Shown here piece after piece: positions 17,028 to 24,766 of a DNA stretch of 64,000 nucleotides; positions within the stretch are counted from its first letter, which is position 1; every line of letters starts with the position of its first letter. The position numbers were made by a program, and so were the translations under genes. Under the pieces are notes generated by a model. It was given only the letters and a program-made list of their open reading frames with translations, was not told where the DNA came from and ran no database searches. Source of the stretch: Oscillatoriaceae cyanobacterium M7585_C2015_266 (lineage in GTDB: Bacteria; Cyanobacteriota; Cyanobacteriia; Cyanobacteriales; Oscillatoriaceae); NCBI GenBank assembly GCA_015295835.1, contig DVEG01000025.1, positions 184,515 through 248,514 on the forward strand, read 5' to 3'.

Positions 17028-18647
17028 TTAAAGCGAACGCTCCACTCGCAGCGGTTGCTCAGGAGTAAGTTTTGGCAATTCGCTTGTTAAATCTAGCCAG
17101 GGCTGCAATTGATGAATTTGGAAAGTGCGGCTCATGACGACATAAATAGAAGTTTGATCGCAGCCGATACCAACGCTGATAACATTTTCCCACGATTCTG
17201 CTTTTAATTCATCGGTGACGAGCCAGCGCCCATTATCCCATGTCAGCTTGCGCATGAAGCGGAAGGGAGCATCTTGTTTGCCGATAATTAATATTTTTTG
17301 CAGTAACTTTCGGATTAGATTTGGGAAGAATCGCCCGCCAAAAAGCATGACGAGGCGGAGGAGAATTAATTTGGTGGTAGTCATTTGTTGTTGTTTTGAC
17401 CAGCCCATTTTTCCGAGGATGATAATTTCATTTTCTTTGATTTGAATTTGATAGGAGCCGATTAAGTGAGCGACAGCATTTTTGATTTTTTTACCATCGC
17501 GGACGAGCAGGGAAAAATTGGTGTCGGAGGCGATTAACTGGCGATCGCGAAAGATTTTGAAAACTCCACCCTTATTGAGGGCAAGATACAATTCCGTGGT
17601 ATGCGGGCTTCCCAGCCCCTCAGAGTGCGAGCGGCGCTCGATAAGAATTTGCGCTTCCTGTAGCCAAATCTGCCCAATCGGGCGGGGTAAAGGAGTCGGG
17701 CGCTCCGGCACAAAATCCCGCCAAGCTAATAAATAATTCCAAGTGTGGTGTCCTATAATGTGATCATCTGAATAGCAAGGAGCCAAACCATTGGCCATTC
17801 CAGCCAAAAATTGGTCATTTATCCGCAATGCAGCAGGCAACCAGCGCCCAACAATTTCAAACCCGTGGGGAAAGAAATTATAAGTGTTGCGACTGCCGAT
17901 TTCGCCACCATAGGAACCGTCAGGATAGATAAAATGCGCTGCAAATTCCACCGCTGCTGTCAGAACTTCTTTTAATCTCGGATCGGGCCTTATTTGATAT
18001 AGTCTAGCTAAACAAGAAATAGTCAGGGTATGGTAGCCCGGATCACATCCTTCATATTCTTGAAACCATCCCTCGGAACTTTGCCAGTTGAATATTCGCT
18101 CCAGGCGAATGGCTTTAGCTCGTTTCCACTTCGAGGTTTTTAGCAGTCCCGATAGCAGTTCCAAACACAGCACAATTAGGGCTTGGTGATTAGTAAGCTG
18201 ACCGCTTTCGTGGTAATTGGCAAGCCAGTCAGCCCGGTTTTCAAAAAATTTTAACATCTCGAAGTTATCTAGTCCGAGTAGCCGGTAACTTTCAATACAA
18301 GCTAATAGGGAAAATGCTGCCGCTCCGCCGGCGCGTTCGTAGGGAAAATAATCGTCGCACGAGCCATCTTTGTGGGCGCTTTTGGCGGCATAGAGGATGC
18401 CGGCTTCTACCCACTCGCGAATCATTGGCTGGTGGTAATAGGGGTTATTTTGTATGTTAGTTTCGTAAGCTAGGGCAAGTGGCCAGACAAATTCCTGGGC
18501 CATGCCGCTGGGAAAGTCGATAATTTTGTAGTGCCAGAAGTTACGATCAAAGCAGCCATAAGTGGGGCTATGAGGATTGCGATCGCACAGAGTTAAAATT
18601 TTAGGAATTTGCGCCAGTGCTGCGCGGGCAAATAAATCTCTATTCAT
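17028..18647 (-). CDS. Unknown toroid-like protein of the glycan island (lyase-like?)
   Basis: A 539-aa soluble-looking protein without an evident signal peptide. Residues 1-300 are alpha-helical with a repeating pattern of aromatic and acidic patches: 'FDRNFWHYKIIDFPSGMAQE', 'KDGSCDDYFPYERAGG', 'SSEGWFQEYEGCDPGYH' and 'PDGSYGGEIGSRNTYNFFPHG'. That pattern resembles (alpha/alpha) toroid enzymes such as heparinase-like lyases. Residues 330-530 look beta-rich, which would suit the sandwich domain of that class, including 'LGSPHTTELYLALNKGG'. I do not recognise a specific family, so polysaccharide lyase or hydrolase is only a structural guess. It lies between the flippase operon and a GT2 gene, both on the same strand. 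Confidence 0.7.
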   Translation of the reverse strand: MNRDLFARAALAQIPKILTLCDRNPHSPTYGCFDRNFWHYKIIDFPSGMAQEFVWPLALAYETNIQNNPYYHQPMIREWVEAGILYAAKSAHKDGSCDDYFPYERAGGAAAFSLLACIESYRLLGLDNFEMLKFFENRADWLANYHESGQLTNHQALIVLCLELLSGLLKTSKWKRAKAIRLERIFNWQSSEGWFQEYEGCDPGYHTLTISCLARLYQIRPDPRLKEVLTAAVEFAAHFIYPDGSYGGEIGSRNTYNFFPHGFEIVGRWLPAALRINDQFLAGMANGLAPCYSDDHIIGHHTWNYLLAWRDFVPERPTPLPRPIGQIWLQEAQILIERRSHSEGLGSPHTTELYLALNKGGVFKIFRDRQLIASDTNFSLLVRDGKKIKNAVAHLIGSYQIQIKENEIIILGKMGWSKQQQMTTTKLILLRLVMLFGGRFFPNLIRKLLQKILIIGKQDAPFRFMRKLTWDNGRWLVTDELKAESWENVISVGIGCDQTSIYVVMSRTFQIHQLQPWLDLTSELPKLTPEQPLRVERSL

Positions 18648-18714
18648 CAGTTAGTTTTTATAAAAAAATAATTATTAAAACAATAGGGCGCGTCGAAGCA
18701 CACCCTAGTTGCAG

Positions 18715-19662
18715 TTAGTCTTCGTTGCAATCTTTGCGCCGTAACCGCACCTGAATTTCTTCCATTAACTTGCGGTTGACAGCCAGCAAATCGGCCACCA
18801 GTCCCAAAATCCACAACTGAAAGCCCATTAAAATCAAAATGGCTGCCAAAATTAAACTGGGAACCCGGGTGCGTTCGGTGCCGAGCCAAAAATAAATTAG
18901 CCAGCGGATGCCGAGGGTAACGCCCATACTAAACGGTACGCTTCCTAAAAACAGGAAAAAGCGTAGCGGCTTGTAAACCATAAAGATTCGCAGGATAGTG
19001 AAGAGCGATCGCCAAACATAAGAGGGCGTATTCTTCACCAACCGCGAGGGGCGGAGTGGAGGATTAGTACGCACCGGCACCGAGGTGATGGCCATGCCTT
19101 TTTGACCGGCTTGGATGATTGTTTCCAGAGTGTAGGTATATTCATTGAAGACATTTAGCTGTAGCGCTGCTGAACGGCTGAAGGCGCGAAAGCCGCTGGG
19201 GGCGTCGGGAATATTTGTATTGCTAGCAAGGCGCACCGCCCAACTGCCTAGTTTTTGTAGGAGTTTTTTCGCTACAGAAAAGTGTTCGATATCAGAAATG
19301 GGGCGCTCGCCTATGACAATCTCCGCCTCCCCTCGCAGGATGGGGGCGATTAAATTGGGGATGTCATCCCCACAATATTGATTGTCGGCGTCAGTGTTGA
19401 CGATAATATCAGCCCCGATTGTAAGACTGGCTTCCAGCCCCACCATAAAGGCTTTGGCTAAGCCCTGGTTAGCAGACAAACTGATAATGTGATCGACACC
19501 CCACTCCTTAGCCACTTCAACAGTGCGATCGCAGCTGCCGTCATCAATCACCAGCCATTCAACGATATCAACTCCCGGCACCTGGCGCGGCAAAGCTGAA
19601 AGGGTGATGCCGAGGGTTTCTTCCTCGTTATAGCAAGGAATTTGGATAATCAGTTTAGTCAT
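18715..19662 (-). CDS. Family 2 glycosyltransferase, membrane-anchored, DPM1-like
   Basis: A 315-aa enzyme: GT-A domain with 'IIQIPCYNEEETLGITLSA', 'LVIDDGSCDRT', 'NQGLAKAFMVGL', 'IIVNTDADNQYCGDDI' (metal-binding DAD) and 'APSGFRAFSR'. Two C-terminal helices follow ('RFFLFLGSVPFSMGVTLG' and 'LILAAILILMGFQLWILGL'). It probably makes a polyprenyl-phosphate sugar or extends a lipid-linked glycan. The start is taken as ATG 19662 (MTKLIIQIPCY), since the upstream TTG adds only five residues. It differs clearly from the other GT2 gene of this island, so the two are likely to use different sugars. Confidence 0.9.
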   Translation of the reverse strand: MTKLIIQIPCYNEEETLGITLSALPRQVPGVDIVEWLVIDDGSCDRTVEVAKEWGVDHIISLSANQGLAKAFMVGLEASLTIGADIIVNTDADNQYCGDDIPNLIAPILRGEAEIVIGERPISDIEHFSVAKKLLQKLGSWAVRLASNTNIPDAPSGFRAFSRSAALQLNVFNEYTYTLETIIQAGQKGMAITSVPVRTNPPLRPSRLVKNTPSYVWRSLFTILRIFMVYKPLRFFLFLGSVPFSMGVTLGIRWLIYFWLGTERTRVPSLILAAILILMGFQLWILGLVADLLAVNRKLMEEIQVRLRRKDCNED

Positions 19663-19836
19663 CAGCGATTTTAGCAACTAGCAGGCTGCACTTGAAAACA
19701 GCCCACACATATAGTCGACAGCATACTATCGGTTGACAGATTCCGAGGGCTTTCGCTCTCGAAATCGATAAAGCCAGCTATACCAAAAATAAGATTACCG
19801 TTTTCGGTGAAAGCAGAGAAAAGGGGTATTGAGGGA

Positions 19837-21228
19837 TTAGCCGCTACCTATGCGCCACAGACGGGCAAACTCCGCTAAAGTGGACTCATTGATTTGCAAC
19901 TGTAGCCATTCCAAAGCCTGATGTTGGTGAGCTTTACCCTGATAAAACTTGCAAACGTTAATTAAGTGGATGGGGGCTGTCGAGGCGGTTGCGTTTCGCC
20001 ACCGGTTAGCAAACTCACGCAAAATGTTAGAGGGGATTTGCTGCTGTAGCCACAAGAGCGCTCTTACTTGGTGAGCCTTGCCTTGATAAGATCTACAAAC
20101 ATTAATTAAGCGAATATCTGTATATTGGGAGATGGATTGGCTACGCCACTTTTGAGCAAAATTTTCTAGAATATTTGGGGGAATTTGCTGCTGTAACCAT
20201 AAGAGTGCCTGTTCTTGGTGGGGCAAACCTTGATAAGATTTGCAGACATTAATCAAGCGTACCGGCGCTCTGTATGTCGTGTTTCGCCATTTTTGGGAAA
20301 ATTCTTCTATGATCGCTAAGGGTATTTGCTCCTGTAATCCGTCAAGAGCGTCATCTTGGTGGACAAAGCCTTTATAGGATTTGCAAACTTCCAAAAGACT
20401 GATAATAACTGGCGGTTGTGGTTGTACAATTGGTTCGGGTTGCGGTATTGGTTGCAAAAATGGATCCATCAGCGCTACCCAGGTTTTTATGCCGACAATT
20501 CCGTCAGGTTCCCAACCCATTGCTTTTTGAAAGGAGATAACTGCTAATTTTGTACTCTCGCCAAATACGCCGTCGCTCGCTCCCGGAGCGAAGCCTTTAT
20601 TTTTTAGACATTTTTGAATGAGCATCACTTTTGAATTGCTTTTTCCTTGCAGCGAACTTTGGAAGCGATTTATATCTACGCTGCCAGACACGCCACGCAC
20701 CCGCCCGGAATCGGTATATTGCCAAAAAGTCCAGGTATCCCACCCGCCGGGAATGTATGGCTCTTCGTTGTTGGTATAGTGGGCAATCCACAAGGGATAC
20801 TCCGAGAAGCGCCGCAAGTTACCGATGCGCTGCCAAAATCCAGGGTTGGTGTAGATAATCGGCATCCTGCCTGTGGCATTTTCCACCACCTGTAGCCACT
20901 TCGCCATCCGCGAAGCGATCGCTTCGCCCCCCATCCCCCCCGTCGTTTCTACATCCAAAACTGGCGGCAAGTCGTAGGGCTCCAATTTCACCACTCTCAG
21001 GAAAAACTCCGCCTGTGCCTGGGGATCGCTACTCGGACGAAAGAAATGATAGGCTCCTCGAATCAAACCCGCTGCTTTGCTTCTCGCCCAATTGCTAGCA
21101 AATGTTTCGGCTACGAAAGAAGCCCCCTCAGTCGCTTTGATAATCGCAAACAAAAACCCTTCCTCAGCAACGGCTCTCCAATTGACGTTGCCTTGAAAAT
21201 CGGAAACATCAATACCATATGCGCTCAT
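19837..21228 (-). CDS. GH25 muramidase with peptidoglycan-binding domain and four tail repeats
   Basis: A 463-aa enzyme predicted to cleave the MurNAc-GlcNAc glycan of peptidoglycan. The GH25 domain covers residues 3-190: 'YGIDVSDFQGNVNW' (D7), 'FAIIKATEG', 'GAYHFFRPSSD', 'PPVLDVETTGG' (catalytic D92 and E94), 'WTFWQYTDSG' and 'GSVDINRF'. Residues 198-255 form a PG_binding_1 domain ('KGFAPGASDGVFGESTKLAV', 'DGIVGIKTW'). After a Pro/Gln-rich linker, residues 278-460 are four repeats of 42-49 aa. No classic signal peptide is visible, so the export route is unclear. A second PG_binding_1 protein lies at 27301. Confidence 0.92.
   Translation of the reverse strand: MSAYGIDVSDFQGNVNWRAVAEEGFLFAIIKATEGASFVAETFASNWARSKAAGLIRGAYHFFRPSSDPQAQAEFFLRVVKLEPYDLPPVLDVETTGGMGGEAIASRMAKWLQVVENATGRMPIIYTNPGFWQRIGNLRRFSEYPLWIAHYTNNEEPYIPGGWDTWTFWQYTDSGRVRGVSGSVDINRFQSSLQGKSNSKVMLIQKCLKNKGFAPGASDGVFGESTKLAVISFQKAMGWEPDGIVGIKTWVALMDPFLQPIPQPEPIVQPQPPVIISLLEVCKSYKGFVHQDDALDGLQEQIPLAIIEEFSQKWRNTTYRAPVRLINVCKSYQGLPHQEQALLWLQQQIPPNILENFAQKWRSQSISQYTDIRLINVCRSYQGKAHQVRALLWLQQQIPSNILREFANRWRNATASTAPIHLINVCKFYQGKAHQHQALEWLQLQINESTLAEFARLWRIGSG
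19849..20397 (-). repeat. Four-fold repeat in the muramidase tail
   Basis: Each unit follows the pattern LINVCKSYQGxxHQxxAL, then WLQQQIPxxIL, then xEFAxxWR. Unit boundaries are about residues 278-324, 325-373, 374-421 and 422-460. One Cys (VCKSY) and the HQ, WLQ and WR positions are invariant or nearly so. The module could be a wall-binding or protein-interaction domain. Confidence 0.85.
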
Positions 21229-21513
21229 ATTGATGGCAATTTTTCATGTTTATTTTGTCAATATTTGTTAACTATTACCAATTTTTTTACTAGTTTCAGT
21301 AAAAATTTTAAAATTGTAGAATTTAAAATTAATAAATATTAGCTGGGGAAGGGACGAAAAATAATAAAAAAGTTGCCTAGATAAAAGGAAAAATTTTGAG
21401 AAATGGTAAAATAAGAGAAAAAAGAGAAAGGAGATAGAGAAGTTTGGAAAAGAAATAGTAAAATTGCTGAGATTGAGAAAAATTTAAACAATTAAAAAGC
21501 GAAAAAATAGCTT

Positions 21514-22287
21514 ATGGAAATCATACCAGCCATCGATATATTAGAAGGGCGTTGCGTGCGGCTGTATCAAGGAGACTACGCGCGAGCGCAAATATACAAT
21601 CAAGATCCAGTAGCCGTAGCCAAAGAATGGGTAGCGCAAGGGGCAACCCGCCTGCATTTGGTCGATCTAGATGGGGCTAAAAAAGGTGAACCGGTGAACC
21701 GAAAAGCGATCGCAGCGATCGTCAATGCCGTAGACGTACCCATACAGGTAGGGGGCGGATTACGCGCTCGCGCTGCCGTCGCCGACTTACTAGCAATTGG
21801 CGTACAGCAAGTCATTCTTGGCACCGTCGCCGTTGAACAGCCACAGCTAGTAGCCCAACTGTGTGCAGAATTTCCCCAGCAAATAGTAGTCGGCATTGAC
21901 GCCCGCGACGGCAAAGTTGCAACCCGCGGCTGGCTAGAAACCACAGAAATATTGGCCACAGAAATTGGCCAGCAAATGGCCAAATTGGGAGTAGCAGCAA
22001 TCATCTACACCGATATCCACCGCGACGGTACCCTCAAGGGGCCGAATTTGGCCGCTTTACGAGAAATGGCGCAAGCAGTTGATATTCCAGTAATTGCCTC
22101 TGGCGGCGTCTCCTCAATTACTGATTTGTTGAGTCTATTAGCCCTCGAACCCCAAGGCGTGCGCAGCGTTATCATCGGTCGCGCCCTCTATACCGGCGAC
22201 ATCTCCCTGAAAGAGGCACTGCAAGCAGTTGGCCCTGGTCGCTGGCAGGATGTCCCGCCTGATTTAGGTTTCTCCGCATTTGGATAA
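21514..22287 (+). CDS. hisA: HisA, ProFAR isomerase
   Basis: Phosphoribosylformimino-5-aminoimidazole carboxamide ribotide isomerase, the fourth step of histidine biosynthesis, in the cytosol. The 257-aa (beta/alpha)8 barrel has the catalytic acids in '[15 protein letters not shown]' (D8) and '[16 protein letters not shown]'. Phosphate-binding loops are 'IQVGGGLRA' and '[11 protein letters not shown]', and it ends with '[14 protein letters not shown]'. It stands alone, not in a his operon, as is common in cyanobacteria. The preceding 120 bp is a strongly purine-biased tract. Confidence 0.97.
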   Translation: MEIIPAIDILEGRCVRLYQGDYARAQIYNQDPVAVAKEWVAQGATRLHLVDLDGAKKGEPVNRKAIAAIVNAVDVPIQVGGGLRARAAVADLLAIGVQQVILGTVAVEQPQLVAQLCAEFPQQIVVGIDARDGKVATRGWLETTEILATEIGQQMAKLGVAAIIYTDIHRDGTLKGPNLAALREMAQAVDIPVIASGGVSSITDLLSLLALEPQGVRSVIIGRALYTGDISLKEALQAVGPGRWQDVPPDLGFSAFG

Positions 22288-22305
22288 ACAACGCAAGCAG
22301 TACCC

Positions 22306-24072
22306 CTATAAAGGCTGCTGGATAGGAATTTTGATAATAAATTCCGTTCCTCGTCCAGGGGCGGAAATACACTCTATTTGCCCACCGTGTTTTTCCACCA
22401 CTATCTGATAGGCGAGCGATAAACCTAACCCCATACCCTTGCCCACGGGTTTTGTAGTGAAAAAGGGGTCAAAGGCGCGAGCGCGCACCGCCTCTGTCAT
22501 ACCGGGGCCATTATCAGCTATTCGGATAGCCACCTTTCTATCATCGGTAACTTCAGTACGAATCCAAATCATCGGGCGCGGCTGTGTTTCCTCCCCAGCC
22601 CGTGCCCCATTCCCCTCTTCTAATGCTTCGATCGCATTATTAAGTATATTCAGAAACACTTGATTAAGCTGAGCTGAATTTACTTCTACCAGCGGCAAAT
22701 CTGCATAGTCTTTTCGCACTTCAATATCAAGTCCGTAGGGCGAGCGCAGTCGGTGCTGCAAAATCAACAGCGTACTCTCTATACCTTCGTGAATATCTAC
22801 CCTCTTGATTTCCGCTTCATCCAACCGCGAAAAATTCCGCAGAGATAATACCAAATTGCGAATCCGTTCCGAACCCGCTTTCATCGAATCCAGCAGTTTT
22901 GGCAAATCGCTCATTAAAAACTCTAGATCGATTTTTTCCGCCAGTAATTGTACCTCCGGCACTGGTTGAGGATAATTTTTGACATAACTTTGTATCAGTT
23001 CTAGCAAATCTTTAAAATACTGCTGGGCATAATTCAGATTGCCATAGATAAAACTCACAGGGTTATTCAGTTCGTGGGCTATTCCCGCCACCAATTGCCC
23101 CAAAGAAGACATTTTTTCCGCATGAATTAATTGCAATTGAGCTTTTTTTAGCTCCTGCAACGCTTGCTCTAATTGCTGCTTTTGCTGTTTCAATTGAAGT
23201 TCAGAATTCCTCAGCGCTTCCTCTACCCGCTTACGTTCCGTAATGTCAAACCTAATCGCCAAATATTGAATCGGCTTGCCTTTTTCGTTTAAAAAAGGTA
23301 TGATAGTCGTATCAACCCAGTAAAAACTGCCGTCTTTAGCTTTATTTTTTATTTCCCCTTTCCAAACTTTCCCCTTAGATATTGTAGACCAAAGCTCCTG
23401 AAAAAATTCTTTAGAATGATATCCAGAATTAACTATATTGTGATCGCGCCCCAGCAGTTCCTCCCGCTTGTATTGAGAAAGTTCACAAAACTTATCGTTG
23501 ACATAAGTGATCAAACCATTAGCGTCAGTGATAGCTACAATTGCAGCTTTATCTAAAGCAAATTTCAGATCCGATAATTCTTTAAGAGAATTTTGGAATT
23601 CTGCTTGTAACTGCTGACTTTTCGCCTCCAAATACAAAGAATTGAACTCCGTGATATCGCGAAAACACCAGACTCTGCCAACAATCTCATCTCCGAGACG
23701 CTGCGGTTGGGAATGGCACTCAAAAATTTTGCCATCTGCAAGAGCAAGATGATAGTAGCTGCGTGCTCCTGGGCGTGCCGCCAATTCTTCAACTTGCAGC
23801 AAAAAGGCTTTCGGCTCTTTAAGTTTCGGCAGCACTAACGCCAGAAATTGACGCTCAGAAGCGCTCTCAGACGTTTCCGAGATGCCCCACATTTCCAGAA
23901 ATTGACGATTGCACTCCGAAATTCTACCAAAAGTATCAACCGCTACAATCCCATAGGCGCTCGCTTCTAATGCAGCGCGCAGTAACGCCAGAGAGCGTTT
24001 TGCATCCTCCTGCTCCCGCCCTCGCTCCTTTGCAGCAATATTTTCTGCTCCATTTTCCTCTATCTTAATCAT
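22306..24072 (-). CDS. PAS-PAS sensor histidine kinase (soluble)
   Basis: About 588 residues from ATG 24072, chosen because GGAGGA lies 7 bases upstream; the open frame reaches 24108. Domains are an N-terminal coiled segment, PAS 1 (about residues 35-150, 'GIVAVDTFGRISECNRQFLE'), PAS 2 with PAC (about 165-285, 'ITDANGLITYVNDKFCELS', 'YLAIRFDITERK'), a coiled coil, HisKA with 'AGIAHELNNPVSF', and HATPase_c with 'NILNNAIEALEE', 'IADNGPGM' and 'GMGLGLSLAYQ'. All catalytic boxes look intact. There are no TM helices, so it should sense a cytosolic signal. No response regulator is adjacent. Confidence 0.92.
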   Translation of the reverse strand: MIKIEENGAENIAAKERGREQEDAKRSLALLRAALEASAYGIVAVDTFGRISECNRQFLEMWGISETSESASERQFLALVLPKLKEPKAFLLQVEELAARPGARSYYHLALADGKIFECHSQPQRLGDEIVGRVWCFRDITEFNSLYLEAKSQQLQAEFQNSLKELSDLKFALDKAAIVAITDANGLITYVNDKFCELSQYKREELLGRDHNIVNSGYHSKEFFQELWSTISKGKVWKGEIKNKAKDGSFYWVDTTIIPFLNEKGKPIQYLAIRFDITERKRVEEALRNSELQLKQQKQQLEQALQELKKAQLQLIHAEKMSSLGQLVAGIAHELNNPVSFIYGNLNYAQQYFKDLLELIQSYVKNYPQPVPEVQLLAEKIDLEFLMSDLPKLLDSMKAGSERIRNLVLSLRNFSRLDEAEIKRVDIHEGIESTLLILQHRLRSPYGLDIEVRKDYADLPLVEVNSAQLNQVFLNILNNAIEALEEGNGARAGEETQPRPMIWIRTEVTDDRKVAIRIADNGPGMTEAVRARAFDPFFTTKPVGKGMGLGLSLAYQIVVEKHGGQIECISAPGRGTEFIIKIPIQQPL

Positions 24073-24307
24073 TTTCTTCCTCCTTTTCCTGAGTCTCCTT
24101 ATAGCCACAATCCGATTTTACTAAAAATTTTAATAAAAATTTAATAAGTTTATTAATTATACTGTAAATAGCAACAGTATAAAAACAGGGTGCCAACTGA
24201 ATCGTAGTATTATTTCAGCTCGGCAAATTCACTTTACCAAATAAAACCTCTCTTTCTAATTCCCATTGCCCCTAATCCCGGCAACAGAACAAAAAAGGAG
24301 AACCATA

Positions 24308-24739
24308 GTGGACTATAAATTGCAGGTGCAACAAGTTATAAACACGCTCAAGAAAGACTTGCCAACACTTTTTGAGCGCGATATTTCCTATGAAATTTAT
24401 ACAAAAGATATCTATTTTAAAGACCCCGTCAATACCTTCAAAGGAAAACTTAACTATCGAATTATTTTTTGGACATTGCGATTTCACGGTCAGTTATTTT
24501 TTACAAAATTATATTTCGATCTTCATGAAGTTTCTCAGACAGCCGAAGACACAATTACCGCCACTTGGACAGTTCGTGGCACTTTGCGAGTGCCCTGGAA
24601 AGCGCGCATATTTTTTAACGGATATTCTACTTACAAACTAACCCCAGACGGCTTAATTTACGAACATATTGATACTTGGGATCGACCCCCGATTGAAATT
24701 TTAAAGCAGTTTTTCCGCCGAGGCAGCGACAGCACCTAA
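24308..24739 (+). CDS. DUF2358 protein (SnoaL/NTF2-like)
   Basis: A 143-aa protein of the DUF2358 family found in cyanobacteria and plant plastids, function unknown. Recognisable segments are 'INTLKKDLPTLFERDISYEI', 'YTKDIYFKDPVNTFKG', 'ATWTVRGTLRVPWKARI' and 'YEHIDTWDRPP', compatible with an NTF2-like fold. The chosen start is GTG 24308, preceded by AAGGAG at good spacing; the frame is open from 24266 but its 14 extra residues lack a ribosome site. It lies between two histidine kinases on the opposite strand. Confidence 0.85.
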   Translation: MDYKLQVQQVINTLKKDLPTLFERDISYEIYTKDIYFKDPVNTFKGKLNYRIIFWTLRFHGQLFFTKLYFDLHEVSQTAEDTITATWTVRGTLRVPWKARIFFNGYSTYKLTPDGLIYEHIDTWDRPPIEILKQFFRRGSDST

Positions 24740-24766
24740 GCTCTCAAACCATGAAACTTTGGCTGC

